Below, piece by piece: positions 16,706 through 24,630 of a stretch of 64,000 bases of DNA (its first letter is position 1; each line of letters begins with the position of its first letter). Below the pieces are notes generated by a model that saw only the letters and a program-made list of their open reading frames with translations, was not told where the DNA came from and ran no database searches. Both the position numbers and the translations under genes were made by a program. Origin of the DNA: Arthrobacter sp. ok362 (GTDB lineage: Bacteria > Actinomycetota > Actinomycetes > Actinomycetales > Micrococcaceae); assembly GCF_900102785.1 (NCBI RefSeq), contig NZ_FNGC01000013.1, forward strand, positions 62,001 through 126,000. The letters are read 5' to 3'.

Positions 16706-16776
16706 CCCCCGTTGCGCTATCACTCTTAGGCCTTAAAATGCCGGAATGGCCACCAAAAGTGATAGCGCAACGGGGG
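16706..16776. repeat. 19-bp perfect inverted repeat, REP-like element
   Basis: CCCCCGTTGCGCTATCACT at 16706-16724 is the exact reverse complement of 16758-16776. The 33-base centre adds a shorter GGCC/GGCC pairing. It lies just after the SDR stop, 71 bases before the next gene. The clean long stem with a structured loop looks like a dispersed extragenic palindrome; it could also end the SDR transcript, though it lacks a T-run. Confidence 0.65.
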
Positions 16777-16846
16777 AGGGGCACCGGGTGATGCGCCGTC
16801 GACGTCGGTCCCCGTCGCGGCTTTGGCCACGGTCTAGGCTGGCTCC

Positions 16847-17980
16847 ATGAGCGCCGCCCGCAGCCTTTATCCCAGCCCCCGCACGTTGGAGGTCGAGAGC
16901 CTTGCCGGTTTCGACCGGTTTGTCGCCGCCGGGGCGGGCAGCATGCACGGCTGGCATGTCCAGTCGCTGGACCTGCGGGGCCGCCGGGCACAGCTGGAGG
17001 CACTGGAGGTCCAGGGCGCGGTCTTCCTGGGTTGCACGTTTGACTACGGTGTGGAGGATTCGCTGCGCGGCCGTGGCGCCCTCATCTTTCCCCGGCTCAC
17101 GGCCGTCCCGTTCAACCCCTACCGCGGCCAGCTGTACACGCCGCAGGAACTGTATGCCGGGATCGCCAACTCGCCCTACGAGGACACCCTCGACGCGCGG
17201 GTCTACCAGTGGAGCATCCGGCCGGGCCAGCGCCGCCGCCTCGATGCGACACTGGCCGCCGCCCTGCATGATCACTCGATCGGCGTGGCCCTCGACGAGC
17301 TGACCGGCACCTATCTCCGCGCGGGCCGCACGACGGTGGGGGTCATGGGCGGGCATATTGCCCACCGCGGCACTGCCGTCTTTGAAGAAGCCGCCCTGCT
17401 GGGCCGGCTGCTGGCCCGCAGCAACCGGGTGGTTGCCACCGGCGGCGGCCCCGGGGCCATGGAGGCCGCCAATCTCGGGGCTTTCCTCAGCGAGGCCCCC
17501 GAGTCGGAACTCCGGCGGGCCCTGGCCGACCTCGCGGCGGTGCCCTCCTTCCGCCCCTCGGTGTCCGCCTGGGCGCGGGCGGCCGCGGCGGTCGCCCAGC
17601 GCCACCCGGAGGGTACTCCGTCGCTGGGGATTCCCACGTGGTTCTACGGTCATGAGCCGCCCAACTTCTTCGCCACGCACGTGGCCAAATACTTCGCGAA
17701 TGCCATCCGGGAAGCCATCCTGCTCGAACTGTGCAACGGCGGCATCGTCTTTCTGCCAGGATCCGGCGGCACGGTCCAGGAGATCTTCCAGGACGCCTGC
17801 GAGAACTACTACGGCGCTCCGGAAACCGTCACTCCCATGGTCCTGGTGGGGCACGAGCACTGGCTGCGGCGATTCCCGGCATGGCCCCTCCTGCAGAGCC
17901 TGGCGTCCGGCCGCCGGATGGAAGGACGGATTTTCCTGGTGGACACCGTGGAGGAAGCCCTCGAAGCGCTGGAACGCTAG
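16847..17980 (+). CDS. LOG-family (TIGR00730-like) nucleotide-binding protein
   Basis: A 377-residue protein with a LOG/lysine-decarboxylase-like Rossmann domain in its second half. GGGPGAMEA (about 198-206) and PGSGGTVQEIF (about 304-314) correspond to the family's GGGxGLMG and PGGxGTxxE motifs; the latter has Ser in place of the second Gly. True LOG enzymes release cytokinin bases from nucleoside monophosphates and are about 190 residues long. This one has an extra N-terminal region of about 150 residues (LESLAGFDRFVAAGAGSMHG) of unknown role. It is monocistronic and convergent with the metalloprotease gene, whose end is four bases away. Confidence 0.8.
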   Translation: MSAARSLYPSPRTLEVESLAGFDRFVAAGAGSMHGWHVQSLDLRGRRAQLEALEVQGAVFLGCTFDYGVEDSLRGRGALIFPRLTAVPFNPYRGQLYTPQELYAGIANSPYEDTLDARVYQWSIRPGQRRRLDATLAAALHDHSIGVALDELTGTYLRAGRTTVGVMGGHIAHRGTAVFEEAALLGRLLARSNRVVATGGGPGAMEAANLGAFLSEAPESELRRALADLAAVPSFRPSVSAWARAAAAVAQRHPEGTPSLGIPTWFYGHEPPNFFATHVAKYFANAIREAILLELCNGGIVFLPGSGGTVQEIFQDACENYYGAPETVTPMVLVGHEHWLRRFPAWPLLQSLASGRRMEGRIFLVDTVEEALEALER

Positions 17981-17984
17981 CCGG

Positions 17985-18944
17985 TCAGAGATCCTTGCGG
18001 CACTGGGCGTGACCGAGCTCGTAGAGTCCGTTCAGATCGCCGTCGGCAAGGCCGTCCGGGGCCCCGATCTCCGGGTACATCAGCTGGGCCGGGTCATCGA
18101 CATGCTCCAGGCCCATCACATGGCCGAGTTCGTGCAGGATCACGGCCGTGGCATAGGCCGCGCCCTGGGCCCTGTCCAGGTCGTCCGCGATTTGCGGGGC
18201 ATCCAGTTCCAGGCTGCCGGTAACGAAGCTCTTGGGACCGTCGCCGAAACTGAAGTGGGTGCTGCCGCCGGTGCCGATCACCGGGCCTTTGAGCTGCGGG
18301 GCCTGCTCCGGCGTGGTCCAGGCGATCAGCAGCGGCGCCCACCGCTCCCCGTAGAGATCCTTCTGGTAGGGCGCGCGGGTTGGCGAGGGCTCCTCGGACG
18401 TGGAGTCGTCATTGATGAACCTGATACCGGTGGCCTCAGAGATCGTTCGGATGGAGTCTGCCACGAGCCGCTCGGCGCCCTGCGGGGCCAAGACGGCATT
18501 GATGACGTAGTGCAGCGGCCGGCACGGCGAGTAACCCACCGGAGTGCCGTCGTCGTTCGTTGCGAGGAACTTGTACGAGGTGCTGGCGGTCTGCGGTTTC
18601 CGGGGCGTGCCGAGAGGGTGGTCCTGCTCCTCAAGCCCGGGCGGGGGAGTGTCCGTCCGGTCCCCGCCGGCCGGCACGGCAGGCTGGCCGGACCCCTGGC
18701 CGGACCGCGGCGCCACCGGCAGGACACGGCCTGCGCTGTCCCCTGCGTTGTGCCCCGCGTTTTCTCCCGCTCCCCGGCTGACCTCGAAGAGGCCGGTGAA
18801 TCGGGGATCGCCGTAGACGAGTCCGGCGGTGAGGAAGGCCCCGCCAGCGATCACCGCGGCGGCGGCAAGGTTCCTGCTAACCCGCAGCGCCGTGGCACCC
18901 CGGCTGTGACGCGGCCCCCGGTCCCGAAAAACAGGGCCGTCCAC
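17985..18944 (-). CDS. secreted matrixin-like zinc metalloprotease
   Basis: A 319-residue protein with a basic N-terminus and hydrophobic segment (LAAAAVIAGGAFLTAGLVYG) acting as a signal or anchor. A Pro/Gly-rich linker follows, then a C-terminal catalytic domain with HELGHVMGLEH (near residue 271), the HExxHxxGxxH zinc motif, and a Met-turn LMYPE twenty residues on. This is the pattern of metzincins close to matrixins. GTG at 18944 shares its G with the TAG stop of the VIT gene (TAGTG), so it is translated by reinitiation. Substrate unknown. Confidence 0.84.
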   Translation of the reverse strand: MDGPVFRDRGPRHSRGATALRVSRNLAAAAVIAGGAFLTAGLVYGDPRFTGLFEVSRGAGENAGHNAGDSAGRVLPVAPRSGQGSGQPAVPAGGDRTDTPPPGLEEQDHPLGTPRKPQTASTSYKFLATNDDGTPVGYSPCRPLHYVINAVLAPQGAERLVADSIRTISEATGIRFINDDSTSEEPSPTRAPYQKDLYGERWAPLLIAWTTPEQAPQLKGPVIGTGGSTHFSFGDGPKSFVTGSLELDAPQIADDLDRAQGAAYATAVILHELGHVMGLEHVDDPAQLMYPEIGAPDGLADGDLNGLYELGHAQCRKDL

Positions 18945-20218
18945 TAGCCAACCACGGCGCCAAAGGCCATGCCCAGCAGGTACGTCACGCCGGCGGCCCC
19001 CATGCCGATGGCCAGCTGGCGCAGGCCGCGGGTGGCGGGCGACGTGCCGGAGAGCAGGCCCACGACCCCGCCGGTAAGCAGCAGTGCCAAGCCAACGAGG
19101 GAGGCGGAAACCACCAGCGCGGCGAGTCCTGTCATGCCCAGCAAGAAAGGAATGATGGGTACGATAGCGCCGGACGCGAAGAAGCAGAAGCTCGACGCCG
19201 CCGCGCCCCAAGCGGTGCCGACAGCCTCGTGCTGGTCCCCGCTTTCGGGCAGTTCCGGCCGCAGGGACAGGCTTGGATCGCAGTCGCAGTCCAGCAGGCC
19301 CATGCGCTCCGCGACGCGGTGCTCGGCGGCCTCCCGGGACATGCCGCGGGCCAGGTAGACGAGCAGGAGTTCGTTGTGCTCAATATCCAGCAGCGGTGCC
19401 GCCGCCAACGTGATTTGGGTGGGACGGGTGGCGGCGAGGAGTTCCCGCTGCGACCGCACGGAAATAAATTCGCCGGCCCCCATGGACAGTGCGCCGGCCA
19501 GCAGCCCGGCGACGCCGCTCAGGAGCACCACCTGGCTTCCCACGCCCGAGGCCGCCATGCCCATGACGAGGGACAGGTTGCTGACCAGCCCGTCGTTGGC
19601 GCCGAAGACGGCGGCGCGGAACGTTCCCGCCAGCCGGTTGCGGCCCCGGGTGGCCAGTCCGCGGACCACTTCTTCATGGATCTGCTCGTCGGCGACCATG
19701 GCGGGGGTGGCAAACGATTCAGTGGCGTAGGGCGAGCGGCTCTCCGCCCGCTGGGCCAGGGCCAGGACGAAGACCGAGCCGAAGTGCCGGGCCAGGAACC
19801 CCAGGAACCGGCTCCGCAGTGAGGCATGCCGGTTCTTGCCGGCGTGCTCGCCCAGCAACTGGATCCAGTGCGCCTCATGGCGTCCCTCGGCCTCGGCCAG
19901 CGCCAGCAGAATGGCGCGCTCCTCGCCGGAGCGGTTCTGCGCCAGGTCCCGGTAGACGGCCGCCTCGGCGCGCTCATCGGCGAGATACTGGCGCCAGCGC
20001 TTGATGTCCGCGGCGCTGGGATCTGAGCCGGGAGCCGCACTGGGAGCTGAGCTTGGTGCGGTGGCGGGAGTTGCGGCGGGGGGAGAACTGGGGGTTGCGC
20101 CGGGGGCAGGGGAGGCGTGTGGCGGGGCGGGACGCGGGTCCGTGCTGCGGGCTGGCGAGGCTTGTGCCGGGTGTTGCTGCGAAGAATCGTTGCAGTCCGA
20201 TTCGGTGTGCTGAGACAC
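18944..20218 (-). CDS. VIT1/CCC1-family transporter with ferritin-like N-terminal domain
   Basis: A 424-residue protein. The first 65 residues are Ala/Pro/Ser-rich and probably disordered. Residues about 66-165 form a rubrerythrin/ferritin-like helix bundle with metal-type ExxH spacing (DERAEAAVYRDLAQ; EGRHEAHW). The remainder is the membrane VIT1 domain (FRAAVFGANDGLVSNLSLVMGMA; GAGEFISVRSQRELL; several C-terminal helices). Such proteins move Fe2+ or Mn2+ out of the cytosol. GTG at 20218 has AGGAG six bases upstream. It is translationally coupled to the downstream metalloprotease gene, an unusual partner. Confidence 0.85.
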   Translation of the reverse strand: MSQHTESDCNDSSQQHPAQASPARSTDPRPAPPHASPAPGATPSSPPAATPATAPSSAPSAAPGSDPSAADIKRWRQYLADERAEAAVYRDLAQNRSGEERAILLALAEAEGRHEAHWIQLLGEHAGKNRHASLRSRFLGFLARHFGSVFVLALAQRAESRSPYATESFATPAMVADEQIHEEVVRGLATRGRNRLAGTFRAAVFGANDGLVSNLSLVMGMAASGVGSQVVLLSGVAGLLAGALSMGAGEFISVRSQRELLAATRPTQITLAAAPLLDIEHNELLLVYLARGMSREAAEHRVAERMGLLDCDCDPSLSLRPELPESGDQHEAVGTAWGAAASSFCFFASGAIVPIIPFLLGMTGLAALVVSASLVGLALLLTGGVVGLLSGTSPATRGLRQLAIGMGAAGVTYLLGMAFGAVVG

Positions 20219-20479
20219 GAAAAACTCCTGGGTTTGGTCGGGCGTGGTCCGGCCCCATTGCGACTCCAGAGTACCGCGTAATTCCGCGCTTTTCCGGCTG
20301 GCCATCCTCAGCGGAAAGTTTAGGGAGGCCGTAACTGAACTGCTGCGAAAGGGCCGTCCGCAGCTTCTGTTCGGCAGCAATTGTGTGCCCTTGACCGTCC
20401 GTGTCCGCGGTGTTCGAATGAAAGCCAGGGCGGGCTCCCCGGGGCCTTGCCGCCACTGAAGCCGCACGGAGGTTGCACC

Positions 20480-20716
20480 ATGGATAGCGCCGCATCACAT
20501 CCCATCCAGCCGGCCCGGGAATCACTCGAGTCCGATCCCGCCTACGACTACGCCGAGGACGCGCCGGTCGGTGATGCCGCGGAGACCGAGGACGAGGAGC
20601 TTCTCCAAGAGGCCGATCAGCTCGTTCCCCTGGACGCGGACGACTTCCTGGGCGACGAGAAGCCGGTGGTGCCTTTGGAAGGGGAGGAGTTCCTTGAGCC
20701 CGAGGAGAATGAGTGA
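20480..20716 (+). CDS. small acidic protein of unknown function
   Basis: A 78-residue, strongly acidic protein (TEDEELLQEADQLVPLDADD, EGEEFLEPEENE) with no membrane segment or recognised domain. Two internal stretches resemble each other: VPLDADDFLGDE and VPLEGEEFLEPE, possibly a duplicated short motif. ATG at 20480 follows a strong GGAGG. A terminator follows directly. Acidic, disorder-prone proteins of this size are often accessory or stress proteins, but nothing here fixes a role. Confidence 0.68.
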   Translation: MDSAASHPIQPARESLESDPAYDYAEDAPVGDAAETEDEELLQEADQLVPLDADDFLGDEKPVVPLEGEEFLEPEENE

Positions 20717-20749
20717 TTCTCCCATGGGCAGTTAACTTCCATAACGGCC

Positions 20750-20784
20750 GACGGCGGCGCCCCCGGAAGGGGAGCGCCGCCGTC
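20750..20784. terminator. terminator between the small acidic gene and the symporter gene
   Basis: GACGGCGGCGC (20750-20760) pairs with GCGCCGCCGTC (20774-20784), extended inward by CCCC/GGGG with one bulged A. It lies between convergent genes and is followed on the plus strand by a short CTTTAA. Confidence 0.7.
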
Positions 20785-20819
20785 GACCTTTAACTCGCCG
20801 ACCCTGGCAGGTCAGGGCT

Positions 20820-22343
20820 TTAGTGCGTGAGGGCCGGAGCCACTTCTTCCTCGGCCGCGCCGCCGGCGACACGCCGGCGCCAGTTCTGCATGACCGCGGG
20901 ATCCGTCGGCTTGGTCAGCAGCGACACGGCGATGTAGACGATCGCGGAGGCCGCCAGGCCGTAGTAGATCGGCTCGTTGGCGTAGATGCCGTCCAGCGGA
21001 ACCTCGGCGTTGATTTCCAGGATGATCATGGTCCCGAGCGTGATGACCGAGCCCACCGCCATGGACGACGCTGCGGCGACGCCGGTACCGCGCTTCCAGA
21101 CCAGGCCGCCGAGGATGGCCACGAGCAGGCCGCCAACAAGGATGTCGTAAGCAATGGTCAGGGCCGCGACAACGTCCTTGGTGACAATGGCGATCACGAT
21201 CGCCACGACGCCGAGGCCCAGGACCCACATGCGGTTGGCTTTGACGTCGTGTTCCGGGTTGTCGGTGTCATCGGTGTTGACGGTCTTGCCGAACCAGCCG
21301 GCGACGAACGGCAGCACATCGGCGCGGGCCACGGTGGCAGCCGCGATCAGGGCACCGGAGGCGGTGGACATCATTGCGGCGACGGCGGCGGCGAGCACGA
21401 GGCCGCCGATGCCGATGGGCAACAGGTGGGTGGCAACCTCGGCGTAGACAACGTCCTTGCCCAGGGCTTTGACGTCGATCTGCGGCAGGGCGACCCGGGC
21501 GCCGAGGCCGATCAGGGCACCGGCAGCACCGTAGAGGATGCAGTAGATACCGGCCGTGGCGCCGCCCCAGCGCGCAACTTCAGGCGTCTTGGCGGTGAAC
21601 ACGCGCTGCCAGATGTCCTGACCGATCAGCAGGCCGAGGGTGTAGACCACAAAGTAGGTGATGATCGTCTGGACGCCGATGCCGTCGATCTGGAAGAAGG
21701 AGGCATCCACCCGGCTGCGGATTCCGTCGAGTCCGCCGGCAGCATTGAGCGTGAATGGCAGCATCAGCACGAAGATGCCCACCGTCTTGATGACGAACTG
21801 GACCTGGTCGGCCAGCGTGATGGACCACATGCCCCCGATTGTCGAATAAACCAGCACGATTGCCCCGCCGACGGCGATCGCGAGGGCGCGGTCCCAGCCG
21901 AAGAGCACCACGAAGATGGTGGCGTAGGCGCCGGTGGAGGTGGCGCAGAGCATCAGCGTGTAGGCGAGCATGACGATGCCGGAGGTCTGCGTGGACTTGC
22001 TGCCGTAGCGCAGGGTCAGCATCTGGGACACGGTGTAGATCTTCAGCTTCTGGATGGTGCTGGCGAAGAGCAGGCTCAGCAGCAGGACGCCGGCGCCGAT
22101 TGCGACCACAAGCCACATGCCGGAGATGCCGAACTTGTAGCCAAGGCCCACACCTCCGACCGTCGAGGCGCCGCCCAGGACGACGGCGGCCATGGTGCCG
22201 GTGTAGAGGAACGGCCCGAGACGGCGGCCGGCGACCAGGAAGTCGCTATTGTTCTTGGTGCGGGACTTGCCCCACCAACCGAACGCCAACATGGCGGCCA
22301 GGTACACCACCACAATGGCGATGTTGACGAAAGTTGCGTCCAT
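20820..22343 (-). CDS. sodium:solute symporter (SSS family)
   Basis: A 507-residue membrane protein with about thirteen hydrophobic segments. The start NIAIVVVYLAAMLAFGWWGK, then FLVAGRRLGPFLYTGTMAAV and GGASTVGGVGLGYKFG are characteristic of SSS carriers. ATG at 22343 has AAGGAG upstream on the minus strand. It is divergent from the XRE-cupin regulator, with palindromes in the gap, so it is the likely target. SSS substrates range from polyamines and urea to carboxylates. The putative polyamine/guanidino genes 4 kb away (agmatinase family) make a nitrogenous substrate plausible, but this is inference. Confidence 0.87.
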   Translation of the reverse strand: MDATFVNIAIVVVYLAAMLAFGWWGKSRTKNNSDFLVAGRRLGPFLYTGTMAAVVLGGASTVGGVGLGYKFGISGMWLVVAIGAGVLLLSLLFASTIQKLKIYTVSQMLTLRYGSKSTQTSGIVMLAYTLMLCATSTGAYATIFVVLFGWDRALAIAVGGAIVLVYSTIGGMWSITLADQVQFVIKTVGIFVLMLPFTLNAAGGLDGIRSRVDASFFQIDGIGVQTIITYFVVYTLGLLIGQDIWQRVFTAKTPEVARWGGATAGIYCILYGAAGALIGLGARVALPQIDVKALGKDVVYAEVATHLLPIGIGGLVLAAAVAAMMSTASGALIAAATVARADVLPFVAGWFGKTVNTDDTDNPEHDVKANRMWVLGLGVVAIVIAIVTKDVVAALTIAYDILVGGLLVAILGGLVWKRGTGVAAASSMAVGSVITLGTMIILEINAEVPLDGIYANEPIYYGLAASAIVYIAVSLLTKPTDPAVMQNWRRRVAGGAAEEEVAPALTH

Positions 22344-22464
22344 TAAGGGCTCCTTGGAGCTGGTTGGCAGCGGATGCGGGCATTGCCGGGCCTCAACGAT
22401 GCGTCCGACAAGTCTGCTGCTGCGTGACGTGATGGGAGGAGGATGTCCGTCGGAACCTCCGGTA

Positions 22465-22490
22465 TTGCCTAATAGGCAACACATGTTGCC
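22465..22490. promoter_or_regulatory. overlapping palindromes, probable XRE-cupin operator
   Basis: TTGCC-TAATA-GGCAA (22465-22479) overlaps GGCAACA-CA-TGTTGCC (22475-22490). Three related half sites in 26 bases lie between the divergent symporter and regulator genes, as expected for a dimeric regulator controlling both. Confidence 0.6.
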
Positions 22491-22624
22491 ATGAAGAGTA
22501 TGTTGTGACCTCGGTAACAGTCAAGGCGCATTACGTGCCGCCGCGCATCCGCGTCACGACGGCCCGATCCAGCTAGGATTGCTCCAATGATGGGGCCGAG
22601 CGGCCGGCCGTGAAAGGTTCCTAA

Positions 22625-23200
22625 ATGAAGGCTCTACCAGTTGAACCGAGCAATGTTCCCGTTGCCATCGGTTCGCGGATCCGCGCCGCCAGGCAGTCCC
22701 AGCGGCTCACTATTGAACAGGTCGCAGACGCCACCGGGCTCACCAAGGGATTCCTCAGCCGGGTCGAGCGGGACCTCACCTCGCCCTCGGTAGCCTCCCT
22801 GGTGACGCTGTGCCAGGTCCTGTCCATCTCGATCGGCGACCTCTTTGCCGCCCCCGAAACGCACCTCACGAAGCAGAGTGAGGGTCCCCGCATCTCCCTT
22901 GGCGGCGAGGGGATCGTCGAGCGGCTGCTCACCGCGCGCTCCGAGCGCCGCGTCCAAATCATTCAGGCGGTGATCGAGCCGCGCGGGCGCGGGGAGTCCG
23001 AACTCTATGCCGTCGACTGCGATGTCGACGTCCTGCATGTGGTCAAGGGAAGCATCCGGCTGATTCTCACCAATGAGGAATTCGAGCTCAGCGCCGGGGA
23101 CACCGTGACGTTCCCCGGCCGGGAACCCCACACCTGGGTCAATCCCACAGACGACGCCGTCGAGGTGCTGTGGGTGCTGGTGCCTGCCGCCAGCCGCTGA
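22625..23200 (+). CDS. XRE-family regulator with C-terminal cupin domain
   Basis: A 191-residue HipB/PuuR-like regulator. The lambda-repressor-type HTH covers about residues 12-70 (IGSRIRAARQSQRLTIEQVA, then TGLTKGFLSRVERDLTSPS). A small cupin follows (about 105-188) with VLHVVKGSIRLILTNEEFEL and GDTVTFPGREPHTWVNPTDD. XRE-cupin proteins often control amino-acid, polyamine or sugar uptake and sense the substrate in the cupin. ATG at 22625 follows AAAGG. It is divergent from the sodium symporter. Confidence 0.88.
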   Translation: MKALPVEPSNVPVAIGSRIRAARQSQRLTIEQVADATGLTKGFLSRVERDLTSPSVASLVTLCQVLSISIGDLFAAPETHLTKQSEGPRISLGGEGIVERLLTARSERRVQIIQAVIEPRGRGESELYAVDCDVDVLHVVKGSIRLILTNEEFELSAGDTVTFPGREPHTWVNPTDDAVEVLWVLVPAASR

Positions 23201-23337
23201 CCTCGCGCGGGGCCGGCCCGCCTGCCTTCCGTTGCACTCCTTCCCGGTTGCTAAGCCGACGAAGGCTGAGGGCTGGCGCCCAGTCCCGGAATCTAGCGGG
23301 CGATCCGGGTGTGCACGGAGGCAAGTGGGCAGGAACG

Positions 23338-24165
23338 TCACGGAACGCTGTGCGGGGTCCGGCTCAGCACGGCCCGAATTTCAGCGATGACACGCTCCGG
23401 CTCAAACCAGATGTGCTCCGGCATGTACCTCAGCACGGCAAACCCGTTGACCGTGGAGGCGTTGTTGCGTCCCAGATCCCGGCGCATGGCCTCGCGGTTG
23501 GAGTGGAATGCGTAGCCGTCCACTTCCACGATGAGGAATCCCTCAATCAGGAAGTCGACCCGGCCGATTCCCGGGAGCTGGACCTGGGTGTCGAAGCCGA
23601 TTCCGTTTGCGTTGAAGAGATGCTGGGCATCGACCTCCACGATTGACTCGGCGCGTAAATCCAGCTGCCGCAGGGCCTGGAGTACCGGACCCGACCGGTC
23701 GCCGATGAGCTGGGCCTTTAGCAATTCGAGGGGAATGCCATGCAAGCGCATGGCCGATGTCGCCAGGGCTGTTGATGCGGGCGGCCTCAAACACGACAGG
23801 GCATGCAGCGCAACGTCTTCGACCGCGGCCACTGGCAGCCGGGCAGGGCCATCGAACCTGATGGTCCGGTGTCTGATGAAGCCGGTTCCGTGGCCGTGGT
23901 TGCAGGCCAAGTGATGCTGGGCCGGGATTTCTCTAAGCCAGAGGCCGTAGTGCGCGGCCGCACTGGCGCAGGTGACGCGGGCGTTGTGCCGAATGGCGGC
24001 AGCGAGCTCCGGCTGGCACTCGGAGAGCATGAACACTCCTCGCCGGGGTTGGCACGCCCCCGCCCTCGTCAGCCCGGCGATGTCCGTCCGGGAGTATCCC
24101 GCGGCCAAAAACTGGCCGGTCCGGGCGACTCCGCCGACTTGTGCAAGGTAGCTGATGGGGTCCAT
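23338..24165 (-). CDS. DUF559-domain protein with AbiEi-like N-terminal segment
   Basis: A 275-residue protein. The N-terminus (ARTGQFLAAGYSRTDIAGLT, RAGACQPRRGVFML) resembles the winged-helix region of AbiEi-type antitoxins and transcription-associated proteins common in Actinobacteria. The C-terminal third has the DUF559 / Vsr-like endonuclease core: GIGRVDFLIEGFLIVEVDGY and AFHSNREAMRRD, with Asp and Glu in PD-(D/E)xK-like spacing. No toxin partner of AbiEii type is adjacent, so a type IV toxin-antitoxin role is not supported. Many such genes are scattered singly in Arthrobacter-type genomes; the function is unknown. Confidence 0.72.
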   Translation of the reverse strand: MDPISYLAQVGGVARTGQFLAAGYSRTDIAGLTRAGACQPRRGVFMLSECQPELAAAIRHNARVTCASAAAHYGLWLREIPAQHHLACNHGHGTGFIRHRTIRFDGPARLPVAAVEDVALHALSCLRPPASTALATSAMRLHGIPLELLKAQLIGDRSGPVLQALRQLDLRAESIVEVDAQHLFNANGIGFDTQVQLPGIGRVDFLIEGFLIVEVDGYAFHSNREAMRRDLGRNNASTVNGFAVLRYMPEHIWFEPERVIAEIRAVLSRTPHSVP

Positions 24166-24630
24166 GTCGCCAGTCCATAGGGTCGGCCTGGACCGCGGAA
24201 GGCGGTAATGGGGCTATGTGGACATTGGGCCGTGCTGGCAATTCGGCTGTTTGGACACCCACAGGCGGGCGCTGGCTGCGTTCCTTCCCGGCTGCCTGAC
24301 ACGGGGGCGGCTTCGCGGCGGGCAAAAACGCTGAATCCCGGGCGGGCCTGGGGGTGGGCGTAGAAGTAACCGGGGAGGAACGTCGGCCGGCCGCTTACCA
24401 GGGCCGCGGGATTGGCCTTGGTGAGATTTACGTCACATTCCGGAAATCTGCCGGAAACAGCAAATTAATGCCCGGGGCGCTCGCGTAACGTGCCAGCAAA
24501 AATCGGAGAGCCTTCCCGAAACACCCCGTGGGTAGCGTCATCTGCGGGGGGACGTACAACAGTCCCAAATCTCACTTGGTCTCGCCGAATCGGCGCCTCG
24601 GAGCGCCGGCACTCGAGGAAGGCTCCCGCT
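24166..24630. promoter_or_regulatory. amt upstream region with GlnR-box-like repeats
   Basis: This 465-base gap shows no convincing gene. GTCAC (24432-24436), GAAAT (24443-24447) and GAAAC (24454-24458) stand at exact 11-base steps. This is the spacing of actinobacterial GlnR boxes (gTnAC-n6-GaAAC), and amt-glnK is a standard GlnR target. The match is partial, because the second element is GAAAT and the fourth is absent, so this is a candidate only. No clear -35/-10 pair was assigned. Confidence 0.4.

Noticed and set aside
23338..24165. Type IV toxin-antitoxin system (AbiE-like)
   Set aside because: Only an AbiEi-like N-terminus is visible, fused to a DUF559 domain; no AbiEii nucleotidyltransferase toxin is adjacent.
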